DNA of 64,000 nucleotides from Haematobacter missouriensis (GTDB lineage Bacteria; Pseudomonadota; Alphaproteobacteria; Rhodobacterales; Rhodobacteraceae), in NCBI RefSeq assembly GCF_000740775.1, contig NZ_JFGS01000013.1:34048-98047 (forward strand). Direction: 5' to 3'. The translations under genes and the position numbers were made by a program. Below, one piece after another: positions 52,931 to 62,856 of the stretch (its first letter is position 1; each line of letters starts with the position of its first letter). A model generated the notes under the pieces. The model did not search any database and was not told where the DNA came from. It worked only from the letters and a program-made list of their open reading frames with translations.

Positions 52931-53062
52931 TCAGGCGACACCCGCGACACTGCGGTCGGGCGCGGCATCAAGCCGGCCTTGTTTCGCCTGACCTTCTCCG
53001 CCATCGGTGGTGGAGCCTTGGGTGTGCAAGGGAACAGAATTCGGCGCGCGCTTGCGATCCAT
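52931..53062 (-). CDS. Candidate 43-aa protein upstream of the fds regulator
   Basis: An open frame of 44 codons from ATG 53062 to TGA 52931, preceded by GGGGGAGGAG about 8 nt upstream, one of the strongest ribosome-binding sites in the window. The product is hydrophilic, rich in Gly, Ala, Asp and Arg (begins MDRKRAPNSVPLHTQG, ends DRSVAGVA), has no membrane segment and no family I recognise. It is on the same strand as lysR-fdsG and ends 48 bp before lysR. It may be a small protein, leader peptide or chance frame. Confidence 0.4.
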   Translation of the reverse strand: MDRKRAPNSVPLHTQGSTTDGGEGQAKQGRLDAAPDRSVAGVA

Positions 53063-53442
53063 GCTATTGCTCCTCCCCCGGCTCTCCGATGCCTAGCACG
53101 CTAGCACGGCTGGTGATCGCGGCACCCGAGTCTATTCCCAAAATGGCGGAAGCGGTTTCGCGTCTCCGAAACTTCAAGCATGGGTGACGGGGAGCGCGCC
53201 GCCTAACAAGTGTTGTGCAGAATAGGCAGCTTAAGGCGTTCGGGCCGGATTTCTTCGTAGTGCTTATGGGATGCGGATGGCGGACTTTACGTGAGCGGTG
53301 AGCTTGCGGCGGAACACTGAAATACCGCCAACACCGCCTTGAGAGCCAGCGGTATCCGCCAGCTCTCAAATGTGCTGCATTCGCTTCTCAAAGTTCCAAC
53401 AATTCTCACATACCGCATGAAAATTGTCTTATATATTATTGT
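53063..53442. other. 380-bp gap with no supported gene
   Basis: No convincing coding region on either strand. It holds a tandem direct repeat CTAGCACG x2 (53093-53108), a hairpin GTTTCG-N6-CGAAAC (53155-53172) and an AT-rich stretch ending at the ssb terminus. It probably includes the promoter for the lysR-fds operon and the 3' region of ssb. Confidence 0.6.
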
Positions 53443-53964
53443 TTAAAAAGGAATTTCGTCGTCAAGATCGTTGGACCGTCCGCCGCCGTAGCCACCGCCC
53501 GAACGCCCTCCGCCTTGGCCGCCGCCCTGACCGCCATAGGAAGGACCATCGTCGTAGCCACTATCGTAGCCGCCACCCTGGCTTCCGCCACCTCCACCAC
53601 TTCCGCCCTCGCCGCGGCCGTCGAGAAGCGTCAGCTCACCGCGGAACGGGCGCAGGACGATTTCCGTGGAGTAGCGGTCCTGACCTGACTGGTCCTGCCA
53701 CTTGCGCGTTTCAAGCTGGCCCTCGATGTAAACCTTGGACCCTTTGCGGAGATATTGCTCGGCAATCTTGACCAGCGGTTCAGAGAAGATTGCGACAGTG
53801 TGCCACTCCGTCCGCTCCTTGCGCTCACCGGATTGCCGGTCGCGCCAATTCTCCGAGGTTGCAATCCGCAGGTTGCAGACCTTGCCGCCGTTCTGAAAGC
53901 TCCTGACTTCCGGGTCGCGGCCCAGATTGCCGACCAGAATAACCTTGTTGACCGAACCCGCCAT
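53443..53964 (-). CDS. ssb: Single-stranded DNA-binding protein SSB
   Basis: A 173-aa protein: an N-terminal OB fold ([57 protein letters not shown]), a Gly-rich flexible linker with repeated GGG/GGY units (about 125-165), and the conserved acidic tip DLDDEIPF that recruits repair and replication proteins. ATG 53964 has GGAGG upstream. It binds ssDNA during replication and repair. Confidence 0.97.
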   Translation of the reverse strand: MAGSVNKVILVGNLGRDPEVRSFQNGGKVCNLRIATSENWRDRQSGERKERTEWHTVAIFSEPLVKIAEQYLRKGSKVYIEGQLETRKWQDQSGQDRYSTEIVLRPFRGELTLLDGRGEGGSGGGGGSQGGGYDSGYDDGPSYGGQGGGQGGGRSGGGYGGGRSNDLDDEIPF

Positions 53965-54115
53965 GTCGCCTCCGATTCCTTGCTTGCCCCACATAACCGC
54001 GACGAGGGGGCGAGGCCAACCGACTATTGCGTTCCCGCAGATTTCCGCTGGTCAGGGCGTAGATTATTACTAAGATTGCCGCCGATAAGAAGAACCCGAG
54101 CGGGGACATCTGAAC

Positions 54116-54718
54116 ATGCGTCACACAGTCATGACGCTCACCGCCGTTGCGGTGATGCTGGGCAGTGCAAGTACGGTTGCGGCGGAAGGGCTGACGGCAA
54201 CACGGTCAACCAAATCGAGAATGCAGCTTTTTCAGAGCCAGACACGGCTTCTGGATACGCGTCTCTCCGATCAATACCAGAGTTCAACGCGGCTTCAGCC
54301 AAAGACCGTGGACCGCAAGCCCCTTGCTCTTCCCAAGTATGCCGGGAATTACAAAGGCCAATATCTGGCGGTCGCCCGAGGCGCCGCGCGCAAGCACAAT
54401 GTGCCTGAAGAGCTGTTTCTTCGCCTTGTGCAGCGTGAATCAGGTTGGAACCCCCAAGCGGTTTCCCACAAGGGCGCGACCGGGTTGGCGCAGCTTATGC
54501 CGGATACGGCGGTTCTGCTGGGCGTGGACGTCAACGATCCGCATCAGAACCTTGAAGGGGGCGCTCGCTACCTCCGCAGGATGTTCGAGCGTTTTGGGGA
54601 CTGGCGTCTGGCGCTGGCGGCGTACAACGCCGGTCCGGGGGCGGTGGAGCAGCATGGTGGCGTGCCGCCATATCAGGAAACCCAGTCGTACGTTGTCGCA
54701 ATTCTCGGCAACGGATGA
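54116..54718 (+). CDS. Lytic transglycosylase (SLT domain), secreted
   Basis: A 200-aa protein with a Sec signal peptide ([21 protein letters not shown] region, cleaved near residue 24) and a C-terminal SLT goose-lysozyme-like domain. Glu108 in [12 protein letters not shown] is the catalytic acid; [10 protein letters not shown] and [10 protein letters not shown] are family signatures. It cleaves peptidoglycan between MurNAc and GlcNAc. It is divergent from ssb. Confidence 0.93.
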   Translation: MRHTVMTLTAVAVMLGSASTVAAEGLTATRSTKSRMQLFQSQTRLLDTRLSDQYQSSTRLQPKTVDRKPLALPKYAGNYKGQYLAVARGAARKHNVPEELFLRLVQRESGWNPQAVSHKGATGLAQLMPDTAVLLGVDVNDPHQNLEGGARYLRRMFERFGDWRLALAAYNAGPGAVEQHGGVPPYQETQSYVVAILGNG

Positions 54719-54756
54719 TTCGACGACAACGCAACTGCTCCTCCTTCTCTTCTGCA

Positions 54757-54772
54757 TGTTGCGGTATCAATA
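54757..54772. promoter_or_regulatory. TGTTG-N6-CAATA site upstream of the first AAHS transporter
   Basis: TGTTG-CGGTAT-CAATA matches the palindrome TGTTG-N6-CAACA found at 57918 and 62821 in 9 of 10 arm positions. It lies 215 bp upstream of the transporter start. The shared pattern suggests a common regulator; the regulator itself is unknown. Confidence 0.4.
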
Positions 54773-54986
54773 ATCTGGGTGATAAACAGATATTACTGTA
54801 GCGTTATGAGAGATGTCCGTAGTTTCTTAATTCTCGCCGGAAATGTGGGTGATTTGTGTTCCTGAATTGCCGGGAAGCATTTGTTCCATTACCGAACCTT
54901 CCATCTTTCGGATAAATGCCAAGCATTGGCGCAGGTCCGACCGCCGTGCGTTTCTGAGGAGCCGGCAGGGGGATCGAGGGGAGAAC

Positions 54987-56252
54987 ATGACTATGAGAAG
55001 AGATTCGACCGCCTCGGGCGGTCTGAGCATGGTGGCGCTACTCTGCTGGGCAGCGGTCGTGCTGGACGGGTTCGACCTGGTTGTTCTGGGTGCTCTTATT
55101 CCGACGATGACCGATCCCGCCGCACCTTGGATGACTACGGCCCAAGCTACCGCGATCTCCACGGCAAGCCTGATCGGCATGACGTTGGGGGCGCTTTCCA
55201 TCGGCTGGGCGACAGACCGGATCGGTCGGCGCAAGGCGATGCTCTGGGCAGTGGGATTTTTTTCGGTGATGACACTGGGGTGCGCGATTGCCGGGACGCC
55301 CTTCCAACTCGGAGTATTCCGCTTCCTTGCTGGCTTCGGCCTGGGTGGGTGCCTGCCGACGGCCATTGCACTGGTGACGGAGTTCTCCCGCGGCAAGGCG
55401 GGAAAGGCGAGCACCACGGTGATGACCGGGTATCACGTGGGTGCCGTGGCAACGGCGATCCTTGGTCTTATTCTGCTTGCGCCATTCGGCTGGCGGGCCA
55501 TGTTCCTAGCAGGAGCGATTCCGGGTTTCGTGCTCATACCGCTCATGATCAAATTGCTCCCCGAGTCTCCGGCGTTCCTGCTGTCGCAAGGGCGGCGGGC
55601 AGAGGCCGAACGTATCGCCAGCGCCTATGGCCTGACTCTGTCCGAACCCCCGCCGAAAGCGGAGCGCGTCTCCCCCAGCAAGCTGATCGGACCCGGCTTT
55701 CTGCGTAACAGCGTCGCGATCTGGGTGACCTCCTTCATGGGGTTGCTGCTGGTTTACGGTCTGAACACATGGCTTCCCGCTCTGATGGTGGCGGCGGACT
55801 ATGGGTTGCAACGCGGGCTGTGGTTCCTGCTCCTGCTGAACGTCGGGGCGATCGTGGGGCTGATCGTCGCCGGACGCGTCGGTGACGCGATAGGGCTGAA
55901 GCGCGCGGCCTGCCTTTGGTTCTTTGCCGGCGCTGTCCTGCTTGCGCTGCTGGCGATCCGTATGCCGCTCTCGCTGCTCTATCCGGTGGTGTTCCTCACG
56001 GGCTGCTTCGTGTTTTCTGCGCAGGTGCTGGTATATGCCTTCACCGCCGCGAACCATCCCCCGGAGGTCCGGGCGACGGCCATAGGCCTCTCGGCGGGTG
56101 TCGGTCGTATCGGCGCCATCATGGGGCCGCTCGTCGGCGGAATGCTGGTGAGTCTCGGACTTGGCCATCCGTGGGGGTTCTTCATCTTCGCAGCCGTTGG
56201 TCTTATCGGAGCGCTCGCCCTCTCGCTCAGCGTGGTTCGCGTGTACCGCTGA
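54987..56252 (+). CDS. MFS aromatic acid:H+ symporter (AAHS family)
   Basis: A 421-aa transporter with about 12 membrane helices. The LDGFDLVVLGALIPTM stretch in helix 1 and GWATDRIGRRKAMLW (motif A) are typical of the AAHS family (PcaK, BenK). It probably imports 4-hydroxybenzoate, protocatechuate or a related acid. ATG 54987 has GGGGAG upstream. It is followed by a strong terminator. Confidence 0.88.
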   Translation: MTMRRDSTASGGLSMVALLCWAAVVLDGFDLVVLGALIPTMTDPAAPWMTTAQATAISTASLIGMTLGALSIGWATDRIGRRKAMLWAVGFFSVMTLGCAIAGTPFQLGVFRFLAGFGLGGCLPTAIALVTEFSRGKAGKASTTVMTGYHVGAVATAILGLILLAPFGWRAMFLAGAIPGFVLIPLMIKLLPESPAFLLSQGRRAEAERIASAYGLTLSEPPPKAERVSPSKLIGPGFLRNSVAIWVTSFMGLLLVYGLNTWLPALMVAADYGLQRGLWFLLLLNVGAIVGLIVAGRVGDAIGLKRAACLWFFAGAVLLALLAIRMPLSLLYPVVFLTGCFVFSAQVLVYAFTAANHPPEVRATAIGLSAGVGRIGAIMGPLVGGMLVSLGLGHPWGFFIFAAVGLIGALALSLSVVRVYR

Positions 56253-56280
56253 CGCACCAGAGGATGACATGATATTGTTT

Positions 56281-56312
56281 CGGCCCCGGTTCCTGCCGGG
56301 GCCGTTTGCTTT
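56281..56312 (+). terminator. Rho-independent terminator after the first AAHS transporter
   Basis: CGGCCCCGG (56281-56289) and CCGGGGCCG (56296-56304) form a perfect 9-bp stem with a 6-nt loop followed by TTTGCTTT. Confidence 0.85.
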
Positions 56313-56319
56313 GCGGCGT

Positions 56320-56342
56320 AGCCATGCAAACGTCGCATGGCT
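56320..56342. promoter_or_regulatory. 8-bp inverted repeat upstream of the CoA-transferase gene
   Basis: AGCCATGC (56320-56327) and GCATGGCT (56335-56342) are perfect arms around a 7-nt spacer, 67 bp before the CoA-transferase start. It is either an operator or a transcript leader hairpin; the factor is unknown. Confidence 0.4.
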
Positions 56343-56409
56343 GCCTCAGGATTGAGTTTCTCACCTACGCCACTTAGCACTCTTCAATAAGCCAAATCAG
56401 GAGGAGCGC

Positions 56410-57906
56410 ATGACCCATAACCTCGATGATCGCATACGCCATGCCGGCCTTCGTGACCGGATCATGTCGGCCGAGGAAGCAGCGCGTCTTATCGGGGATG
56501 GCATGGTGCTCGGCATGTCGGGTTTTACGCGGGCCGGAGAGGCAAAGGCCGTGCCGCTTGCGCTTGCCGAGCGCGCGCGCAAGGAGCCTTTGCAGATTAC
56601 ACTGATGACAGGCGCGAGCCTTGGCAACGATCTGGACAAGACCTTGGCCGAAGCTCATGCAATCTCCCGGCGCATACCTTTCCAGTCCGATCCCTTCCTG
56701 CGGAAGAAGATCAACGCGGGAGAGGTGATGTTCATCGATCAGCACCTCTCCGAAACCGTCGAGCAGCTCAGAAATCGCCAGATCGCTGGTGTCGACATCG
56801 CTGTGATCGAAGCGGTTGCCATCACCGAGAATGGCGGGGTGGTGCCCACGACATCGGTTGGAAACTCCGCCTCCTTCGCCATCCTTGCGCCGAAAGTGAT
56901 TGTGGAGATCAACCTGAGCCAGCCGGTCGGGCTGGAGGGGCTTCACGACATCTACATACCAAGCCATCGCCCCAACCGTATGCCCATTCCGGTCGTCACG
57001 CCCGAGAGCCGCGTAGGCTTGCCATATATCCCGATCCCGCCGGAAAAGATCGCGGCTATCGTTCTGACGGAGAAGCAGGACAGTTCATCCACCATTCTCG
57101 ACCCCGACGAGGACACGCGCGCCATTGCGGGTCACCTCACCGAGTTTCTGATGCATGAGGTGCGACAGGGACGGCTTGACGAGCGGCTCGCTCCGCTTCA
57201 GGCAGGGATCGGCACCATCGCAAATGCTGTGCTGCACGGGTTTCTGGACACGCCGTTCCATGATCTGAAGATGTATTCCGAGGTTCTGCAGGACTCGACC
57301 TTCGATCTGATGGATGCCGGAAAGATGACCTTTGCCTCCGGCTCCTCGGTGACCCTTTCCGCTCGGAAATACGCGCAGATGCTGCCGCGCTTTGCAGAGT
57401 TCAAACCGAAGCTTCTGCTTCGCCCGCAGGAAATCTCCAACCACCCGGAGGTCGTTCGGCGTCTGGGGATCATCGCCATCAATACGGCGCTGGAGTTCGA
57501 CATCTATGGCAATGTCAACTCGACCCACGTGACGGGGACGCAGATGATGAACGGTATAGGTGGCTCGGGTGACTTTGCCAGGAACGCCTATCTATCTGTT
57601 TTCGTGACAAAATCCATCGCAAAAGGTGGCAGCATATCCTGCGTTGTGCCGATGGTGAGCCATGTCGATCATACCGAGCACGACGTGGATATTCTGGTGA
57701 CCGAACAGGGCTTGGCGGATCTGCGGGGTCTTGCGCCACGGGAGCGGGCGCGGGTAATCATCGCCAATTGCGTTCATCCTGCGTGGCGCCCGCGGATCGA
57801 GGATTACTATGCCCGCGCGCTGACCCGCAGTGGTCATACGCCGCATGTGCTGGAAGAAGCGATGTCTTGGCATGTCCGCTTGCGGGAAACAGGGCGGATG
57901 GACTGA
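56410..57906 (+). CDS. Acetyl-CoA hydrolase/transferase family CoA-transferase (succinate CoA-transferase type)
   Basis: A 498-aa class I CoA-transferase. MYSEVLQDSTFDLMDAG holds the Glu that forms the CoA thioester; GMSGFTRAGEAKAVP at the N-terminus and GIGGSGDFARNA are family hallmarks (Ach1, ScpC, AarC). It exchanges CoA between succinyl-CoA and acetate, propionate or related acids. AGGAGGAG precedes its ATG. In this aromatic region it could handle the succinate/acetyl-CoA produced from ring degradation, though this is an inference. Confidence 0.85.
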   Translation: MTHNLDDRIRHAGLRDRIMSAEEAARLIGDGMVLGMSGFTRAGEAKAVPLALAERARKEPLQITLMTGASLGNDLDKTLAEAHAISRRIPFQSDPFLRKKINAGEVMFIDQHLSETVEQLRNRQIAGVDIAVIEAVAITENGGVVPTTSVGNSASFAILAPKVIVEINLSQPVGLEGLHDIYIPSHRPNRMPIPVVTPESRVGLPYIPIPPEKIAAIVLTEKQDSSSTILDPDEDTRAIAGHLTEFLMHEVRQGRLDERLAPLQAGIGTIANAVLHGFLDTPFHDLKMYSEVLQDSTFDLMDAGKMTFASGSSVTLSARKYAQMLPRFAEFKPKLLLRPQEISNHPEVVRRLGIIAINTALEFDIYGNVNSTHVTGTQMMNGIGGSGDFARNAYLSVFVTKSIAKGGSISCVVPMVSHVDHTEHDVDILVTEQGLADLRGLAPRERARVIIANCVHPAWRPRIEDYYARALTRSGHTPHVLEEAMSWHVRLRETGRMD

Positions 57907-57917
57907 CGCAGCGTTGA

Positions 57918-57933
57918 TGTTGATTTCGCAACA
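57918..57933. promoter_or_regulatory. TGTTG-N6-CAACA palindrome upstream of the second AAHS transporter
   Basis: TGTTG-ATTTCG-CAACA is a perfect 5-bp inverted repeat identical in arms and spacing to the one at 62821-62836. A second, imperfect 24-bp palindrome (20 of 24 bases symmetric, with GCAACATATATGCTGC at 57951-57966 at its core) follows 14 bp downstream. Both precede the transporter at 58050. Confidence 0.55.
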
Positions 57934-58049
57934 CTGATATAGTAGGGATCGCAACATATATGCTGCGGTCCTTGAGGGAGGAAATCCGTGTTGTGGAGGA
58001 GTTACCACGCAGGCCTTGCGGCCAGCGCGATATCGCATGAGATCAGCGT

Positions 58050-59366
58050 ATGAGCAGCGCTGACTTTTCGGCGCCCACCGCGCGCCCAGGGAGGGCTGCG
58101 GTCGATATCGGCTGGACGCCCGTTCGCATCGCCGTTGTCGCGTTGAGCTTTCTGCTGAACGCGCTGGACGGCATGGATATCGTCATCATGTCCTATATCG
58201 CGCCCGTATTGGCGGCGGATTGGGGCCTGACACCGGAAAATCTTGGCATCATCTTCAGCGCGAGCCTCGCCGGCATGACGATCGGCTGCCTCTTCGTCGC
58301 GCCGCTGGCGGATAAATGGGGACGACGGCCGCTGATTATCAGCATGCTGAGCATCATCACCTTTTGCATGTTGGTCAGCAGTTTCGCACAAACGTTGACA
58401 GAGCTTGTGGCGGCCCGGTTCGTCATTGGAATTGGCATCGGCGCCATTCTGGCAGGCGTGACGGCAATTGCTGCGGATTTCGCTCCGCCGGCACGTCGCG
58501 GGCTCGTGGTCAGCATGGCGATCGCCGGTTACCCGTTGGGCGCGGTGACGACGGGCCTGCTCAGCGCACATCTGTTACCCGTGCACGGTTGGCGCTTCAT
58601 GCTCCTTGGGGCGGGAACCATCTCGCTCATCGTCATTCCGGTGATCTTTCTGATCCTGCCGGAATCCCAAGACTATCTTCTGCGAAAACAACCGCGCAAC
58701 GCGCTTGCGCGGCTGAACCGGCTAAGATCCCGGTTGGGCGAAGAGGTGCTGGATCGTCTGCCCCCCAAGCCTGCCGCAACGCGAACCTATGATGCGGGCG
58801 AGGTGTTCGGAGGCGGTCGTAAGATCGGGACGCTCTGCCTCTGGCTCGGCATCTTCATGGGGTTCATGACCTTCTACTTCGTCGTCTCGTGGATCACGCA
58901 GCTTTCCGTTCGCGCCGGGCTGCCGCTGGATCGAGCGATCTATGCGGGTGCCCTGTTCAACCTTGGCGGCTTCGTCGGTACGCTCATCGTGGGTTGGCTC
59001 GGGAGTCGGCACGGCCTGCCGCGTGTGACCACGATCACAATGGTGATCGCGGCCTGCCTGATCGCCTTGTTTGGCGCGCTCTCCATGCCGCTCGCAATGA
59101 CGCTGGCGATGGCGTTCCTTGCCGGGATGGCGACAAATGGGGGATTCAATGCCTTTTACGGTCTTGCTGCGGAGCTTTATCCTGCAGCTGTGCGGAGCAC
59201 GGGGATCGGCTGGGCGATGGGCGTCGGGCGCTTCGGCGCGGTGATCGGGCCACTTCTGGGCGGCTGGCTGATCGGGCAGGGCGTCACGCTCTCGACGCTG
59301 ATGGCGATCTTTGCCCTGCCGCTATTGATCGCCGCGGCCGCAGCATGGTTTATCCGCGCACGGTGA
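58050..59366 (+). CDS. MFS aromatic acid:H+ symporter (AAHS family)
   Basis: A 438-aa 12-helix transporter with LDGMDIVIMSYIAPVLA in helix 1 and FVAPLADKWGRRPLII (motif A). It is a second AAHS-like importer, probably for 4-hydroxybenzoate or a related acid, since pobA is close. Putative operators lie upstream, and a hairpin (59372-59394) follows the stop. The substrate is inferred from context. Confidence 0.87.
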   Translation: MSSADFSAPTARPGRAAVDIGWTPVRIAVVALSFLLNALDGMDIVIMSYIAPVLAADWGLTPENLGIIFSASLAGMTIGCLFVAPLADKWGRRPLIISMLSIITFCMLVSSFAQTLTELVAARFVIGIGIGAILAGVTAIAADFAPPARRGLVVSMAIAGYPLGAVTTGLLSAHLLPVHGWRFMLLGAGTISLIVIPVIFLILPESQDYLLRKQPRNALARLNRLRSRLGEEVLDRLPPKPAATRTYDAGEVFGGGRKIGTLCLWLGIFMGFMTFYFVVSWITQLSVRAGLPLDRAIYAGALFNLGGFVGTLIVGWLGSRHGLPRVTTITMVIAACLIALFGALSMPLAMTLAMAFLAGMATNGGFNAFYGLAAELYPAAVRSTGIGWAMGVGRFGAVIGPLLGGWLIGQGVTLSTLMAIFALPLLIAAAAAWFIRAR

Positions 59367-59371
59367 GGCAG

Positions 59372-59401
59372 GGGGCGGGCCGCTGGCCTGCCCCTATTTC
59401 T
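59372..59401 (+). terminator. Terminator between the second AAHS transporter and the MarR gene
   Basis: GGGGCGGGCC (59372-59381) and GGCCTGCCCC (59385-59394) form a 10-bp stem with one G-U pair and a 3-nt loop, followed by TATTTCT. It overlaps the end of the convergent MarR gene. Confidence 0.65.
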
Positions 59402-59906
59402 CGCCTTTCATCCGCCGCGCCCCATCCGCCTCCACCTCCGGCAGGTTGGCGAGCAGGCGGTTCAGCAAACTGAGAAGCGTATTTGTCTCCTCGGCTGAAA
59501 AGCCGGTGAGCAACGCAGCCTCCCGCGCGCGCGCGACCGTCAACACCCGCCGGTGCATGGCCCAGCCCGCTTCGGTGAGGGCGGCTTCGCGTCGCCGACC
59601 ATCGCCTTCCCGCATTTCGATCAACCCGCGGCCGGCGAGAAGGCTAAGGCTCCGGCTGATTGAAGCCTTGTCCAATCCAATGCTGTTGGAAAGGTGCGCT
59701 CCGATCGACCATGGCTCGGCAGCAAGCTGACAGAGCACTCGCCATTCCACGATACCGAAGTCGAAGAGCCGTCTGTATTCATGCGACGCACCGCTCGACA
59801 GTTTGTTGGAGAGACTTGTTGTGATGGCACCAATGCAGCGGGCGAGGTCGAACGCCTCCCCTCGATCCGGCCCGTCCGGGAGATGCTGATGAGAAATCTG
59901 ATCCAC
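59394..59906 (-). CDS. MarR-family transcriptional regulator
   Basis: A 170-aa winged-helix protein: RLFDFGIVEWRVLCQLAAEP, GAHLSNSIGLDKASISRSLSLLAGRGLIEMREGDGRRREAALTEAG region with the DxRxR wing. GTG 59906 is the only start before the conserved part. A palindrome GAAACC-TTC-GGTTTC (59912-59926) sits immediately before the start and suits autoregulation. As the MarR gene of an aromatic locus it is a candidate for the TGTTG-N6-CAACA sites. Confidence 0.85.
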   Translation of the reverse strand: MDQISHQHLPDGPDRGEAFDLARCIGAITTSLSNKLSSGASHEYRRLFDFGIVEWRVLCQLAAEPWSIGAHLSNSIGLDKASISRSLSLLAGRGLIEMREGDGRRREAALTEAGWAMHRRVLTVARAREAALLTGFSAEETNTLLSLLNRLLANLPEVEADGARRMKGEK

Positions 59907-59911
59907 GGCGT

Positions 59912-59926
59912 GAAACCTTCGGTTTC
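59912..59926. promoter_or_regulatory. Palindrome at the MarR gene start
   Basis: GAAACC-TTC-GGTTTC is a perfect 6+3+6 inverted repeat, extended by CGGCG/CGCCG on either side with one bulge. It lies 6 bp upstream of the MarR GTG and could be its own operator or a hairpin masking the start. Confidence 0.45.
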
Positions 59927-59998
59927 CGCCGTGATATCCTCAGAAAGCTTCTCTGTCCAGCCGGGGCCGGGATGGCGATGCGTTCCTAACCCGGAATA

Positions 59999-61761
<1,763 letters not shown>

Positions 61762-61835
61762 GGAAGTCCTCCGCCGCTGACCCTGTCAGTAGCTGCGAAA
61801 AAGAGAAATGGACGATCGAGTGAAAAGCTTGGACG

Positions 61836-62771
61836 TCAGCCCGCCGCGCCTGCGCGCACCGATTGGCGATAGGCCCCCGGCGAAAGGCCAACGTGGCGGG
61901 AAAAGAACCGGCTGAAATAGGCGGGATCGTCGAAGCCGGCGATATGCGCCACCTCACCGACCGTATGGTCGGTATAGGCAAGATGGCGCTTTGCCTCGAT
62001 CAGTATGCGCTGGTAGAGCAGGTCGGAGGCGGTGGTCTCCGCCCGCGCCCGACACGCGGCGTTCAGCCGCGCCGGAGTGACGGCAAGCGCCCGAGCATAG
62101 AAAGAGGGCGCTCGCTCGTGCCGGAAGTGGGTTTCGATCAGCGCCCGGTAACGATTCAGCAGATCCAGGTCGCGGTCGGGTGGCGGAGCTTCCGCCGCGT
62201 CGCCCGCACGTAAAACGAAGACCAGAAGCCGCGTGTATTGCGCAAGCAGCGCCGCACGCCGCCCCGGTGCTTGCCAGACGAATTCCCGCGTCATGTCGTT
62301 CAGCAACAGGGAAACTCCGGTTGGGTCCAGACCGCTATTCCGGAGCGGTAGAACGCCCGCAGTCGTGGCCGCCCGGAGCAGAGCCGCATCGTCCCGCGCG
62401 GCCGCCCGCAACCCCACGAGTGCCGCCGTCAGGACGTGGCCCTCGGTATTCTCCTGAAACCGGATCTCATGAACGACGCCGGCCGGAATGACGATGAACG
62501 TCGGGGCGTAGAGTTTGTACACCGCTTCCTCCAGCCGCACCTCGCCGCCGCCCTGTGCCACGAACATCACCTGTGAATGATCGGGATGGAAATGCGGGCG
62601 GATCGTCCAGTCGTTCGGCCCGGAACGGTCAAGGATCGGCTCCACGTGCAGAAAGTCCAGCTCCACGTCCCGGGCCGGATCGCCATAAAGGTAGTAGCGA
62701 GGGATGGCTGCTGGGCGATCCATCATGGGACAGTGTCGCCCGTCATGCGTTTCGTTGCGGAATTGTGCCAT
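61836..62771 (-). CDS. AraC-family transcriptional regulator (PobR-like)
   Basis: A 311-aa protein with an N-terminal cupin sensing domain (RPHFHPDHSQVMFVAQGGGEV) and two C-terminal AraC helix-turn-helix motifs (FYARALAVTPARLNAACR, VGEVAHIAGFDDPAYFSRFF). The AraC-type PobR activates pobA in response to 4-hydroxybenzoate in related bacteria; its position upstream of pobA supports that role. ATG 62771 is chosen; a later ATG pair at 62726/62723 is possible. It is divergent from the FAD dehydrogenase gene. Confidence 0.87.
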   Translation of the reverse strand: MAQFRNETHDGRHCPMMDRPAAIPRYYLYGDPARDVELDFLHVEPILDRSGPNDWTIRPHFHPDHSQVMFVAQGGGEVRLEEAVYKLYAPTFIVIPAGVVHEIRFQENTEGHVLTAALVGLRAAARDDAALLRAATTAGVLPLRNSGLDPTGVSLLLNDMTREFVWQAPGRRAALLAQYTRLLVFVLRAGDAAEAPPPDRDLDLLNRYRALIETHFRHERAPSFYARALAVTPARLNAACRARAETTASDLLYQRILIEAKRHLAYTDHTVGEVAHIAGFDDPAYFSRFFSRHVGLSPGAYRQSVRAGAAG

Positions 62772-62820
62772 AGGGAACGTGAAAGGTCCATTGATCGCCA
62801 CGCGGCCCTAAGCTATCCAC

Positions 62821-62836
62821 TGTTGCGAACGCAACA
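62821..62836. promoter_or_regulatory. TGTTG-N6-CAACA palindrome between araC and the FAD dehydrogenase gene
   Basis: TGTTGCG-AA-CGCAACA is a perfect 7+2+7 inverted repeat, 20 bp before the FAD dehydrogenase start and 49 bp from the divergent AraC start. The arms match the site at 57918 exactly. It overlaps the region where promoters for both genes would be. Confidence 0.6.
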
Positions 62837-62856
62837 TGTAATCATGGAGGGGAGCC

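Noticed and set aside
52915..53187. Plus-strand 90-codon frame before ssb
   Set aside because: No ribosome-binding site, no recognisable domain, and it lies opposite the better-supported 43-codon frame.
53064..53369. Minus-strand frame rich in Arg and Pro, considered as a transposase remnant
   Set aside because: No transposase motif, terminal repeats or target duplication could be seen.
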